From Mugil cephalus (lineage: Eukaryota; Chordata; Actinopteri; Mugiliformes; Mugilidae): 64,000 nucleotides of DNA. The translations under genes and the position numbers were made by a program. Below the pieces are notes generated by a model. That model was not told the origin of the DNA. It ran no database searches and worked only from the letters and a program-made list of their open reading frames with translations. Positions 1 through 13,130 of the stretch are shown in pieces; positions within the stretch are counted from its first letter, which is position 1; every line of letters begins with the position of its first letter. Location of the stretch: the NCBI RefSeq assembly GCF_022458985.1, contig NC_061789.1:10608357-10672356 (forward strand), read 5' to 3'.

Positions 1-202
1 TTAAATACTTCTTTAACAATTTGAGTTATGTATTTACTTATTTATTTGAGTTTTGGTCGCTGTCTGATCGGCTGCATATTTTGAATAATTCAATTAATGT
101 TCCAAGACTTCAGCTCAACGACTATGATGTTTTTAATTCTCATAAGAGTAACAGCTGTAGCTACAAAAAAAAAGATCCAAGCTAAGGATGACTTCCACTC
201 AC

Positions 203-3200
203 CTGGTCCAGTTTCTCTGTCTGAGACTTGAGTCTGCACACGTTTATCTTCATCTCTCCATTTTCTTCTTCCAACTGTTGAACCCTGCGGATGCAGAAAC
301 ACACAAAGACAAATATTATTCTGTAAAAGTCTTGTTCCCAGTTTGGATTTAATGCATCGCGTGTGAGGAGCTGCGCTCTTCATGCCCTGATCAAACCATT
401 ACTACGACTTATTTTCAGCGGGATATAATTGAGGTCTGACCAAAATAAAATCGTTCGTCCTTTTCATTTCTTTTTAAGACAAGGAGGGTGCAGATGTTGT
501 CCAGGTGTTGGATTACTGTTGATCCCTCTCTTGGTGAGTTTACCTGTTACAGAGCAGGTCTCTCTCTGTGTTTCTGTCTCTCTCCATCTTGGTGTAAACC
601 TCCCGGTGTCTCTTCATCTCCTCCTCCAGACTCTCTGCCGCCTTCGTCTCTGCATCCTTCACCTGCTCCTCCAGCTCGTGCACCCTGCAAACATGAACCG
701 AGTGAGGAGAGAAAAAAAGAAAAAAGAAAAAGCATTACATGCAATGACTGACACAATGACCAGTAACATCGGCTTCAGACTCAGTTAGATGAGACAAAAT
801 TACTTCCAGATAAGACGTCTTCATATATGGGAAATGAAGTTTTTCACATGCTAAACACAATTTGTAAAAAAAGCCACACTGAATAATCACATAAGAAAAC
901 AAGTAAATGTGATACAGATGTGAGAAGGCATTTCATAAAACATAGTATAGAGTACAGGAATCACTGTGCACGTGTGGTTTCCTACCTGTGTACAAGATGT
1001 GTGTTCTCGTGTTTGAGTTTTGACTTGAGGTCACCGTTGGCCAGACTGTCGCTTTCCAACTCCGTCACCTTCTTCTCCAGGTAGCTGACCTGAGCGAGAC
1101 AACAGGAGTTTTGACTCACTGCATGCACAAGGCTATTCTTTACCATTGTTCCAAATATCTGATGTACATTACAAAATCATGAAGCTGCAGCTCAGTGCAT
1201 AAAAGCAGTATGTTCTGAATCCATAATAAATACAAAAATCACACCCAGTTTTCAGTTTATAGTTTCACAAATGAGAAAAAAATCTATGTGAAAGTGGAGT
1301 AAATTGTGGGAAAACACTTCTTCTGCTACAGCTTTTGAGCTTTAAGCACCTTCTAAGCTCATTATCTTTATTTACTACTACACTTTGTTTGTCCGGTTAA
1401 GTAGTTTTAATGGGATTAAGTCTAACTGACTTGCGGATCTTTTTGGCTAATCTAAGCTAATTCTGGTACAAACTCCATATTTACCGTACATACATACATG
1501 AAGATGATGTCAGTCTCACTTTTCTCAAAAGCAAAATGCTTCTTTAAAGCGTTATTCTGCACGGCTGTATCACGTCGAGTGCGAATTACTACGAGTTGAA
1601 TCTCATTTACCCGAGAGAAACCCGCAATAACTGGGCTACACATTTCAAAAACAGAGTCTTATGTCTCCAGAAAAAAGGTACAATGAGAGGATAGATTATT
1701 TGTATGCGTGCGCATCTTTGTACTTTTTCTGTGATGTCGAGGTCGCAGGAGTCGATGCTGTCTGTGAACAAATCCTCGGTGCTGCTGCCCTGACTGGAGC
1801 CGAACACGCTGTGGTTGGCCTGGAACAGCTGGCTGCAAGGAGGAGAGGAAACGTCAGAAACCGACGGCTCAGACGGAGCACGTTTCCCGTTAGACGACAC
1901 GATGATGGATGGATGTTCAGCCTTTCATTTTAGTGCTAATAAATTCATATAACTCATTTGTGTGATGAATTCTGTACACGTCCCCCTTTTTGTAATGAAA
2001 AGGATGATTCACTGTAGTATTTTCAACCTGATTTGTATGAAGGTCAGGTTACTCACCGTCCAAATGCTGTGCTGGAAATCTTTCTGTTAGGACTGAAACA
2101 CAAGAGACAATCTTAGTCACACACACAGATACAGCAACACAGATACAGCACAAGCTACTTTTATTTACACTGTGTTGAGCCCTCCATTGTAGTGCGATGG
2201 AGCCGTCTCGTGCACGCAAAAAGCAAAGACAAAAAACTTGCAACCGCTCATCCCGGCGGAGCGGGAATCGGTTGCTATGGCAACAGGCTCAGGCTCACCC
2301 TTTGATGTGGGTGCAGCATCTGGCGCCGAGAGCGAATAAAGAGGGTGGGATTTGGGTGGATGTCTCAGAGAGCTAATCTGAGCTTTGTTAAATCGCGGTG
2401 ATGCCGAGGCAGCAGCTGGAGCGTCTCTCCCGCTACACGCCGTCGTTTTTAGTGCGGCTCTGCCTTTTTGTGCGGACGCTCGCGTGGATTATATACGTGC
2501 ATAAATCAGTGTGAACAGCGTTCAGCGTTTTAGGTTCGGGTTAGGCTAACGTTTCTGGTTAGGTTAATGTCCTCTGAACAGTTGGAAACGCGTGCGTGTC
2601 CTCTACCTGTTGGCTTTGAGGTTTCTGAGTCGAGCCTCCAGGTCATTGAGCAGATTCACTTTCTTGCAGCACTGAGAACAGTAGATATCCAGCAGCTCGC
2701 TGTTGTACAGCTGCCGCATCTTCTGAGGAGTCTGGCCCGCGCTGAAATGAAAAAGAATACATCAATGTGAAAGTATGCGAGAACATCCGCGGATGTCAGT
2801 GGGTGTCGTACTCTGTAGATGGTAAAAGGAAAACCAAAGGCTTTCCTTCCGCAGTTCGTTTAATATTCTGCAGTTGTGCACAGCTCTGTCATGTCTTTTG
2901 TGCTCTGCATTGTGTTTCACAGGCTTTACTTCAATACTTTCATGAAACAGGAAACGATCAATGATGTAATTAAGAAGCCGGATATCAGATTATTGTCCAT
3001 GTGCTTTTCCTCCGAGGAGTAGGTAAATTATCTTCCTGTGATGTGACAGTGCGTGTCTGACCACTGACCTGGAGGGGAGTGAGGATCCCAGGTCTGAGAA
3101 GCCATTAGTTCGGGTGTCATCTTCGGGGCACGGGCTGCTGGGAGTAAAATCCACGTCCTCCCCCTCACCGTAGTCTTCAAACTGCTCTTCCCCGGAGATG

Positions 3201-6077
3201 ACGGATGCAGCCGCTGAGCCAATCAGGTGGCTAAGGTCCCAGAAATACACAGCAATAAGTAACTAAAGTAAAACCTCTTTCTAATACTTGTCATTCTTTT
3301 TTATTATTATTATTAATTGGAGATACACAATGAAATTTTAAGTTCTATCAGATATTGTCAGGACTGACCTGTTTTGTCGTGTTGGGTGCAGCATGTCAGA
3401 GCTGTTGGTGTTTTCAGCGCTGCTGTCCATGTCACACTCCCCATCGGCGCCACTGTAAGCACTGCATTCTGGGTAGGACCGCGTACACATGATGATCGGA
3501 GGACCCAGCTTCGCCTCGCCGTTCTGCACACAAGGACAAATCAAACGGCGTGAGCGTACTGCCTCAGTGTGTAGAGAGTAAAACATTTCTTGGTAGCAAC
3601 AACACACTTATTTTCTTTTAGACTGAACGGTTGGAATTTCTGTAAAAAACAAAAAACATATGCAACAATTTTTAACTAATACTAAGCTAATAAAGTGACC
3701 TCTCGTGGCTCAGGTTAGTGTTAACTACAGTTTTTAATCGAGTTTTAATTGTTGGAATCTCGTTTTGAGCACGCATCAGTGAGTTAAAGACACATTTTCA
3801 TTTTGTTTTAGTTAATACAGGTAGAAATTTTAAACTAAAATTTAAGCTACAGGACAGGAGACCCATTTATTGACGTAGTTTGGTATCAGGTGAGTTTTGA
3901 ATCAAATTTGCACTTCTGGTATTTCACCGTGGGATAGTCCCCTGGGTCGATTTATCTAAAACAGAGATGCCCCAGATACATATATTAATAATGCATGTCC
4001 CATGTCTGGCTTTGCCCAGCTGAGGTGCCACAGCAAGGTCACACCCAAACTCTCCCACAAAATATTTTCATCTTTAAAAGTCAAAAAACTAAAGTGCGTT
4101 CACACTCGGTCTCACTAAAGATGGCGCCTCATTTCTTTATTCGTCTGCACGCCTACGGTCCCGGTGTGGCCTCTCAGAGACGGGCGTCTTTCATTCATCA
4201 ATTATACACGTGTTTTTGTCTGAGATGAAAAGACGCGTGTGCAGGTATGGAGTGTGATATTAAGTGTCCACCCTTAGACATTAGAAATGACGTCCCCTGT
4301 GTGATCAGCTGTAGCGCCTCCCATGCGAGAGATATGAAAATTTGCAAAATTACATTTCTTGAGAGAAATTTCTGTGAACAGAGAAGCAACAAAAGATTGT
4401 TTTTATTTTGGTTAAGACGTGTGCGCGGCGTACGGGAAACTTCTCTCAGTGGAACCGACTTTGTCGTCACCTTTTAGAACAATCGCCACCAACACTGAGG
4501 ACTCGTTCTGCTTAATGATAGACCGACGAGAACAAAGAAACCACCAGGAAGTGGTGAAATTATTAATCATTTAATTCTGTGAAAAACATCTACATTCATC
4601 TGGTGCAGTGACTCATGTTAATATTGTTGAACATTATTCAAAACATTGCAGCGATGTTCAGTACGGTTGCTCGTGGCCAGGGAACATTAAAAAAAAAAAA
4701 AAAAAAAGGTTCTTTGGTTTAGGATGTCACGACCAAGACAAGTATAAAATCTGTGGCCAACAGCCTCAAGGTGACGCTACAATAGAGATGTTTAAGTGTG
4801 TGTCTAAATGGAGAAAGTCTTTTTCTTCTTCTGCTTACAGGATTTTTTTATAGAACGGTTTGAATAATGATGCATCTGCAAAAACGTTTAGCCAAGCTAA
4901 AACGAAAGCAACTGCAACTCAAATTGAAGATAAAACATCTTCAGGAATATTCAAAACAACTAATAACTTGCATTTAAAAGCATACAATTATATCAAAACA
5001 GAATCAAAATAGCTCTATTTCAACATGTCCATAGCTCTAACCCTGATACACACTCTGCCGTCTGAATGGCTGGTGAAAGTTACGCATGTTGTGACTGGGA
5101 TTAACAGACAGCTTGAGGTAACTGAGAAAAACTTGAACAGCATATTTTCAAGTAGCTCAAGGCCAAAACTTCCAGCCTCTAAAATAAATTGGTTCAACTG
5201 CATTTACCTCAAGTGCCAAGGCTGTAAACAGTTTCTTTAATTAGCTCGTGTCAGAATGCACAGATCCTGCGCATTTTTAAGTGCCCGAAACTTCAGTGGC
5301 ACGTCCCCTCCCCCAAACAGCACCGTGGCGAATGGATCGTCTGGACGCGTCCGGCTCATTTCACCAGGTCTTTATGTAGAAACGTGAAATCCCTGCGTCG
5401 ACTCAGTCTCGTTGTTTCGGGGAGCAGACCATCCAAACGCTGCCAGCGTGTCTCGAGTTGGGGCTAAAATGAATGCGCTCAGGTGCACCTGTGAATTTCT
5501 TTGCCAAGTCTAGACAAAATATGTGTCTGCTCAGCAGAACGAGCCACAAAGGCAGGGACATAAAAGTAAAGGGTGGAGTTTGAGTAACAATGCCCTGGCG
5601 ACGTCTTTCGAGCACATTTTGAAATGAACAGATCTAATTAGCCCTTCAGACTAAATGAAAACACCTGCGTGGGTGGAGCAGTGGAAAAAGTAAAGGCTTT
5701 CATTTCAAGGATGTCAACAGAACGCACTGAAATTCAATCCACAACAACCTGAAGCGCATAAAATGAAGCATTTGTGATTCTTGCCTTCACTCTTTCTCCT
5801 CTCACTCAGTCTGACACATTCACACCTTACCGGTTAAGTGTGCACGCACCACGTGTCTTCCTCTCCAGTCCCAAGTCACCAGTCACATCCCCGTGTACGT
5901 GTGCAGCGTGTGTGAATGTCCTCTATCGTGTCGGTCAAATAAAACTCCCCCCACCCTCCAACAAAGCTCAACGTCTTGAAAGCCTCCACATACCATCCCT
6001 CGCTCACATGCAACACTGCAGCTCAGTCATTTCACATTTGAAAAACACATGATGCTTTAACTGGGACAAAGCCACAC

Positions 6078-6117
<40 letters not shown>

Positions 6118-9100
6118 CTCTCTCTCTCTCTCTCTCTCTCCGCTGTTGCTAGGCAACTATCCAGTTGGGCTGATCTCTCGCAAGGACATGAGCAGCCACG
6201 CACTGCAACGCACAGGTGGAAATAGCAATTTATGATGCAATGAAAATACATAGATACATTTTTTTTTTTATAATTTGTGCTTCAATGCATAACCATCTCA
6301 AATACATGTATATGTATAAATATATATATATATATACTGCCATTTATGACAGAAACATTACGACTCTGTTGTCTCAAAGAATGGGTGTTCGGTTCCTCAT
6401 CTGTATGTGACAGATGACACATTATTTCTTTTTCCTTTTGTGTTTATTTATTTCAATTCACTTATTTTTATAATTCTTGTAAATATGTTGTGTTTTCCTG
6501 TCATTGTATGTATGGTGTTGAGTGCCGTCTGTCTGTCTGTCTGTCTCTTAGGTGTAATATTGAAGGCAAACGGGGGATGTATTTCAGAAATTACATTTAA
6601 TTTATCTTAAGTTTTATTCATAATTTTAAAACAAGGCCACTTCTCTGGGTGAGTCTTTTGTCAAGGAGAAAAATAATCAAAAGTTAGACTCATATTTTAA
6701 GTAAAATCAGGTCAATACTAACTTAAATTCTCACAGGATAAATCATTTATACGTGAAGAACAGCAGGTCAAACTTATTGTGTATGTAATATTATTGTAGC
6801 TTTAGCTGAATATTTGATCTTTTTGTGTCTGTCCTCCACAAAGGACACTGGTTTATTGGACAAACTGTCATTAGTTCATGTGTATAATGTAAAATCTACC
6901 AGGTCTATCATAGTATGGTGTTACATTCTACTATATTTCTGTAAACTAAGCAGGAGAAGTCCTTAAATTTGACGACTATTGCCAGTATAAATGTCCCTGA
7001 ATTTCCTCATCTGCCAGAGTTCAGTGGGTTGCAAAACAAAGTTCGTCTCAAGCGTGCGTCCACTTTGAAGAGGGAGCAGTAAACTCTGAGGTACCTGGTA
7101 GATGTAGCCGTTGTCTGTGACAGACGGCTGGCTGGTGGAAAGACTGCGAGGACCCACAGCCATTTTCAGTATCTCCTCGCAACCTAGAAGAAAAAAAAAG
7201 AAACAGCGAGAGGTTAGTTGAGAGACTGATGTCACTCTAGTGAATATACGGTAAACATGAAGGCAAAGAAAAGAGACTAAAAACCGAGGGAAACAGTAAA
7301 CCTGGTCTAAAGGTGACGAGAATCACCGCTCACAGAACAAAGAAAACCATCTTCTTTTACGTCTACGCATTTCGTACCTTTGATCGCGAACACTCCATGA
7401 CAGAAGTCTTTGAAGTTGATTTTGCCATGAGCGTTTGGGTCCAGGTACCTCGTCAACTTCTTCACCTGAAACACACAGGATCTTGGTCAGTATTGTATTC
7501 AGACGCAGCAGATCTTTGCAGCGCGGCCACAGCCGGGAACTAGCTGCCCTTTAAAGGACCTTTAAAAGAAAAAGAAACGGAAGAAAATCCATCCTTGATT
7601 TTCATTTCATTTGCTAAAAGCTGCAAGGCAAAATGTAATGTCAGCGCTTTGTCAGGGACGTGGCCTGTGTACGTCAGACAGCAGGACCCGATGTAAAAAG
7701 ATCTTTTCTATAACAATTAGTAAAATGTATATTATTTTATTTGAGTGTAAATCATCACAACTAGCAATTAAGACAAATTTTCTATGACATTTCTACAAAC
7801 TGTTAACTCTCCTCATTTAGGCCACAAATGAGAAGAAACTGAAAGCTTTAAATGACCCAGATCCCTCGTATCCTTCCTCTTGTTCAGCAAAAATACGCAT
7901 AATTTAACACGATTACAGGTAGAACAATAGACTAAAAGTGTAACGGTGACCGAGTGTCAACGCTGTTCACAGTAGCTGAATGTGCACGTCCTCCTGTCCC
8001 ACCTGTCACCTCGTGTCCACTCAGGACCCGAAGACAGAAGCGACAGCGGTTTCTGCTGACTGCACGACAGCTGGATCACAGCTGGAGCGCCTCTCAGTCT
8101 GCTGGAGGTGCCGCGCTGCAGCTTCTTCCATGACTCAGTGTTTGTATTATACAAAGTGACAGTGTTTAAATTATAACACGGTGCACAGTTTTTCTGACGT
8201 GGTCCGTCATCAGCCTCTGACGTCAAAACGTCTCTCGATGAATGAGACTGAATTTATTTATTTGCAATAATAATGTCTACAAAATCCAGCTGATTATTGA
8301 ATGAGACTTTTTACACTCACTGGCCAGTTCATTTTGAATACCAACTGTTTGATAAAGCAAATATCTCTGGCCTAAAACACTTAATTGATGCCAGAGGCCA
8401 GAGTGTTATAGATCCAGGCTGGTTGGAGGTGGTGGAAAGTCTCAAATAACCACGAGAACTGAGGCTACGATTCACAAGGACTCGCCACAACTGGACAATA
8501 GAAGATCATTTCTATTCTCTTCTGTGCTGCTGCAACATTATAAAAGTCGTAGGGTGGTATTTTGGCGTAAACAACGTGAAAGCACAGATCCATCGCGCCT
8601 GGAGTCAGTGCTTCACATAGTGAAAATGCAGATTAACACCATGCATGTGCATCTGCAGCCAAATATTTCCAGCACCTTGTTGAATCTGTGCCACCAAGAA
8701 TTAAAGCGGTTCTGAAGACAAAAGAGGATCTTTGTTAATAAACGTTACCAAGAGAAACAGCAGATCGTGAAAAGTAAAGCTGCTCTAATGACTGACGGAA
8801 GTTCTTTTATGTTCCTTCGCCAGTTTTTACCGTTTACGTATAAAAGTCACTCAGCACTTTTTTTTTTTTCTGTCCCTCGTCAACTCCCACTTGACACAAA
8901 GCCGATGCAACAATTCCTCCGGTTGAAATAGCTCCACGGAACATCGCGCCTCTGTTGTCGCTCGCGCTCGGAGAAGAAATGCTGCGCAGGCTTTTGATCC
9001 GGGGGAACGAGCTCTGACGCGAGAGTCTGGATGAATGGGTGAAAATAACCCCGCTGAGAGCGGAGGGCAAACTGTGAGACAACCTGTGCTGCACCAGCAT

Positions 9101-12100
9101 CTACAGAAAAAAAAACGTTATCTCGCAGGCACAGAGCTCAGAGATTAGACGGAGGTGTCAACATGCTGCGCAATCCGTTTCGCATCAAGCACCTGCAGGC
9201 TCACACCACAGTCAACACGAAACCTTACGAAGCATCTTAATGACAGATGCCACTATTTGTATTCTAATTCGTCCTTCGTAAGGCAGAACAGAGATTTGTG
9301 ATGCATAAATTTATTAAGATACGTCCATAATAAAATCATTAAAGCCCCTTTTTAGATGCACTACAGCTGTTCTAGACTCGCTTCCTACACTTCTAAGGCG
9401 CAGTGCAAGCAAACTGTCTAAATCCTACTGCCAACTGTGCACTGGCCTCAGACACAAATAAGCACTTGGAAATTTAAATAACCTTCACAAAAAAAAAAAA
9501 AAATCAAATATTGAAGTTTAAATGCAGCCAACAGGAGCCCTTTAGAAACGCAGCACACTTGAATAATGTCGCTGACAGCGTTCCTCCCAGCTCCCTTGGC
9601 TTGCCACCAGTTACCGTGGCTATCTCTAATCCAGGGCTGTATCCAACCATTTTTCTCAATTAGCTTTGTCTGTGGGCTGCCAGGGAACGCCGGAGGACGG
9701 GAAACGTCACGGCGAGAGGAAAAAACACGGTTATTAATTTTAAAAAAAACGGAGCAGACCGGACCGACTTCAGCGACCTGCCATCCGGATACTTACAGAT
9801 TCGTTCTCGGTTAATCAGATCAATCAGAGTAATCACGGCGTTTATCAATTATTAAACCAGCAGCAGAGCCGGGGTCAGATCAAATATTCATGGAGGAGGC
9901 CTCGCTGAGACCAGAATTCACTGAAACGTGGCACAGAAACCTCTCTTATTCAGGTTTTCCTCTTCCTAAGACATGCAGTAAACAAAAGAGACTAAAAGAG
10001 GCATGTCCCAGGTTGATAAAATACTTCATCTTTGATAAATCAGCAACAGTTGGAGAGAGTGCAGGTAAAACATCAGGCTTCACACAAATCATATAAAACC
10101 ACAACACAGCCCAAAAAAAAAAAACCTATGTTCAGTTTTACTGATTCAAATTACATCTGTGCTTATTTATAGTCTCTCTCTATAGTCTCTCTCCTTTTTC
10201 AGTTCACAATACTCTGCAAACCATGATGATACCATCCTTTAGCAAGAGTTAAAACAATATGCATTCACTGCGGATGTGGACGAAAACCTCACATGACTAG
10301 AAGTAGATTTTTGCAGCTGAAATAAACTGAGAAAAACACCTGGTTCAAATGACAGCAGCAGAATTCGGCCATTTAAAGGAATAAAAGTCCTAAATGCTGT
10401 TTTAGACCCCAGTTTTCCCCTGAATGCTTCCTAAGTATATATAGCTGACATCAATTTGAACACAAAAATTGAGCATATACTAATCAAATCAAATAAAAAT
10501 GCTTTTGTGCTTGCAGTCAGGTTAGTACAGTGCGGTTTTAAGGTAAAACAACAGGACATATCGTCGTTTCGGGGAGAATTATATTTCCCTAAATGTAAAT
10601 ACAGGCCTGGTTGCAGGAGCTCCGTCCCATTGGCCGTTTCTCCAGCAGCCGGGCGGATCATTTCATTACTTAATAATCGACCAATCCGCTCCCAGGCTCC
10701 TTGAGTAGCTCCCGTCGCCTTGGCGACAGAGAACACAGCGACGAGAGGAGCCGGAGAAGGAAGATGAAAAGGGAGCTGTCTTTTAGTGGAGCCGAGTTAT
10801 TTTTAGTGATGTGTTCTCGGTGCTCAGCCACCGTGGCAGCTTAAAGGAAAAATCCGCTCGCGCCGTGACATATTATTTATGTGCGATCATCGGGACCCCG
10901 GATGGGTTCATCTCTCAGCCTCCCTTATTTATGTCGCGAGCAAAAGTATTAAAATCAATCAGTTTGAGTTACTCTTACCCGGGTACGACAAACGGTACAG
11001 GAGCGATTACGTCTCCCACAGGAAACGGATAATTCACAATGTCTCGAATCAAACCACATGTTATAAGATTATCTCCAGTCCTATTAGATTTGTTATTTTT
11101 TTTCGTGTGTCTATAGATGATCTAACGTCCGAGACTCGGCTAGCAAACATCTAAACAGCATCCTCTGAAACCTGAGGCACGTAATTACATAAAATATTAT
11201 AACTTTAATTGGAATCCATTATCTCGTTTAATAAAGTCATATTTTACAGAAAACTAAAACTATTAAATCTGGAGACAATTCTTACACAACAGCAGGAACC
11301 AACAGAGACACAGCCTGAACTATATGATGAAAATAATAAATATGGAGCTCACAAGTGATAAAGTTAGGATACCTTATGATATTCTAATGATTGCTTCTTT
11401 CCTCTGGTGTCAGTGGTGTTGCTGATGCGTCACCTGAGACTGATCATGTGCTCATCGTGGCAGATGCTGCTGCGCCCTCGCCAGCAACGACACAACATAA
11501 GACAACGTTTACATCCCCTGTGTGTGGTAAACTGTACATCCCGTGGACAGACGCTTAAAAGCTCCAAATCAGAACTGGTTTGCACCTCTACGTAAGGAAT
11601 CCAAAAGTACGGCAGCAAAGTCTCCAGGTGTTTTATTCTTTGGTTTGAAATGCTATCATGTAGTCAGGCCTTCACAAATTATTCAAACGAAACCAATCCG
11701 AGAGAGTCAAGTGGGGCTTTAGTCAGTATTAAACTTCCTGTGGTGGAGGGGGGTGGGATCGATGTGCACTCATTTGGCATTTCATTAGATAGAGATGGAG
11801 AAAGATAGAGAGAGGTAGAGATGGATAGATGCTCTATTCATCCCAAATTGGGAAATTTCACAGTTGCAGAAAAAAAATGAGTGAGTTGAAATAAGTGAAT
11901 ACAAGAAGGAAAAGGAGATAATGTACGGTGTTATCTGCCACATTAGGTACAATAGTGAAAACGATCCTAATGTAACAGTCCTGCACAACATCTCAGCTTC
12001 GTGAAGTATTTTAATTCAGTCGTGTTTTCGTCGTCGAAGCTGTGGTTTATAGCACCTTTGAGGTGTGTTGTACCGACACATGTTCCCATTATTTTTGACA

Positions 12101-12502
12101 ACACCATTTTAGCCAGTTGGCTAGGCTACATCCTACACACAACGATCGTTCCACCACTGTTTTAACACAAAAACTGAAGATTAGAACAATCACGAACGGG
12201 GATTTAGTGTGGGACTGTTATATTTCAATGGATTTTTTTAACATTTTTTAACAAATATACCTAAAGTACTGGCAACAACATGTATAATATTACCTAAAAT
12301 TGATTGTGAAACGTTTTACTGTCAATATTATTAATAATACATCAACATATCATATTAAATCCAACAATTACCAGTTGTTTTTTGAGATTGAAACTGAATA
12401 ACAAAGGCTTATTACTATTACTACTATTATTATTATTGTTATTACATTAGATTCTATGTGATGAAGCTACTGAACAGTGAATTTCCGTCATGATAAATAA
12501 GG

Positions 12503-12540
<38 letters not shown>

Positions 12541-13111
12541 ACAATTTATCAAATAAATGAAAATATTTGTGGGTTTTCATTCAAATTATTATCTACAGTT
12601 GTGTCATTTTCAAATGTTTCATGGTGTTAGTTGCAGTGAAAACGTAAGACTGACTCATTAAATGTCAGAGAGATGAGCAGAACCTGTGGGCAGCAAACAT
12701 GACAGCTCATTTGTAGCCGGAGTTTATACGAGTGACACCAAGAAGAGCCCAGAAATTACGCAACTGGCTAATGTCCGACTAAATATTCAGACCTCCAACA
12801 TACCTGTGACGTCTGATGTAGGACAGGTGGTCTCCTGTCACTTGTTACTACGACCTAAAAACCTATAATTCAACCACCCAGAGCTCGCTATACACCGAAT
12901 AGAAAAAAAAAAAACATCATTTATCGTGGTAACCCCGTCCTTTCCCAGCTCGTCTCACCTCGTCTCCTTGACCGAACTGAAGCCCGAGGTCCACCAAGTG
13001 CTCCACACGGATGAAGCCGTCAGCATCCTCGTCACAGACGTCGAAAACCTCCTTGAGCCTCTTCAGGAACTGCAGGAGCTGGTCCTGGTCGGGAAACACT
13101 TGTCCCTCCAT
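203..13111 (-). CDS. rab11fip4: Rab11 family-interacting protein 4 (class II FIP), 3' end beyond the window
   Basis: Rab11/Arf effector acting on recycling endosomes and at the cleavage furrow. Coding exons in transcript order: 13111-12959, 7465-7378, 7183-7095, 3523-3369, 3230-3069, 2741-2607, 2092-2057, 1832-1724, 1089-986, 684-544, 284-203. Phases are consistent and give 418 residues. Two EF-hand loops are visible: residues 27-38 (DEDADGFIRVEH) and about 60-71 (DPNAHGKINFKD). The linker holds the family motif EEQFEDYGEG, then a Cys-containing stretch (YCSQCCKK), EDLFTDSIDSCD, and the long coiled coil (YLEKKVTELE, VHELEEQVKD, VQQLEEENGEM). The last visible exon ends in phase 0. The C-terminal Rab11-binding domain must lie left of base 1. 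The start ATG at 13111 sits directly before the EF-hand region; an acceptor-like 'atttag' at 13131 suggests an intron in the 5'UTR. Teleosts carry a and b paralogues, and I cannot tell which this is. Confidence 0.93.
2271..2284. promoter_or_regulatory. X-box-like RFX site in a rab11fip4 intron
   Basis: GTTGCTATGGCAAC fits the RFX X-box consensus of two half-sites (GTNRCY and RGYAAC) separated by two bases. It lies in a CpG-richer stretch (about 2230-2480) inside the short intron between the 36-bp exon and exon 2741-2607. RFX factors control ciliary and neural genes, but here only the motif match is seen. Confidence 0.45.
6081..6140. repeat. (TC)n microsatellite
   Basis: Sixty bases of almost pure TC repeat with one interruption (TCGTCC) near the middle. 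Intronic in rab11fip4. Confidence 0.97.
6145..6157. promoter_or_regulatory. Second X-box-like RFX site
   Basis: GTTGCTAGGCAAC is a near-perfect palindrome with RFX half-sites spaced by one base, placed four bases after the (TC)n tract. Motif evidence only. Confidence 0.4.
8314..8722. mobile_element. Decayed DNA-transposon copy (Tc1-like family)
   Basis: It begins CACTCACTGGCCAGTTCATT, which resembles the terminus of a widespread fish/vertebrate repeat with consensus 'ggccactttattaggtacacc'. Its far end contains 'cagcaccttgttgaatctgtg' and 'ccaagaattaaagcggttctgaa', matching the transposase-3' part of that family as I remember it. No intact open frame remains. Intronic in rab11fip4. Family assignment is from memory; boundaries are approximate. 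Confidence 0.55.
12503..12539. repeat. (TATC)n microsatellite
   Basis: About nine tandem TATC units preceded by 'gataaataagg', the same arrangement as the much longer tract at 19562. In fish such tracts often form the 3' tail of a retroposon. Confidence 0.95.
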
Positions 13112-13130
13112 GACAGAGTCGGCTTCGTGA

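Larger units (their letters stand above)
3524..7094. other. rab11fip4 intron between the coding exons at 7183-7095 and 3523-3369
   Basis: About 3.6 kb of non-coding DNA. Visible contents are a poly-A run at 4690-4707, a long (TC)n microsatellite at 6081-6140 followed directly by the X-box-like palindrome GTTGCTAGGCAAC (6145-6157), a (TA)n tract near 6309-6337 and a short (GTCT)n tract near 6528-6546. Nothing in it looks like an exon or an RNA gene. Confidence 0.6.
7466..12958. other. Long first coding intron of rab11fip4
   Basis: About 5.5 kb with no convincing coding sequence. It holds a decayed Tc1-like repeat (about 8314-8722), poly-A/T runs, a (TATC)n tract (12503-12539), and two unusually structured stretches. 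One, at 9560-9870, is rich in homeodomain-type cores (TAATCC, AATTAG, TAATCA). The other, at 10600-11110, has CCAAT motifs in both orientations and the palindrome GTCGCCTTGGCGAC. These could be enhancers or an alternative promoter, but conservation cannot be judged here. Several open frames of 60-100 codons in it show no family resemblance. Confidence 0.6.
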
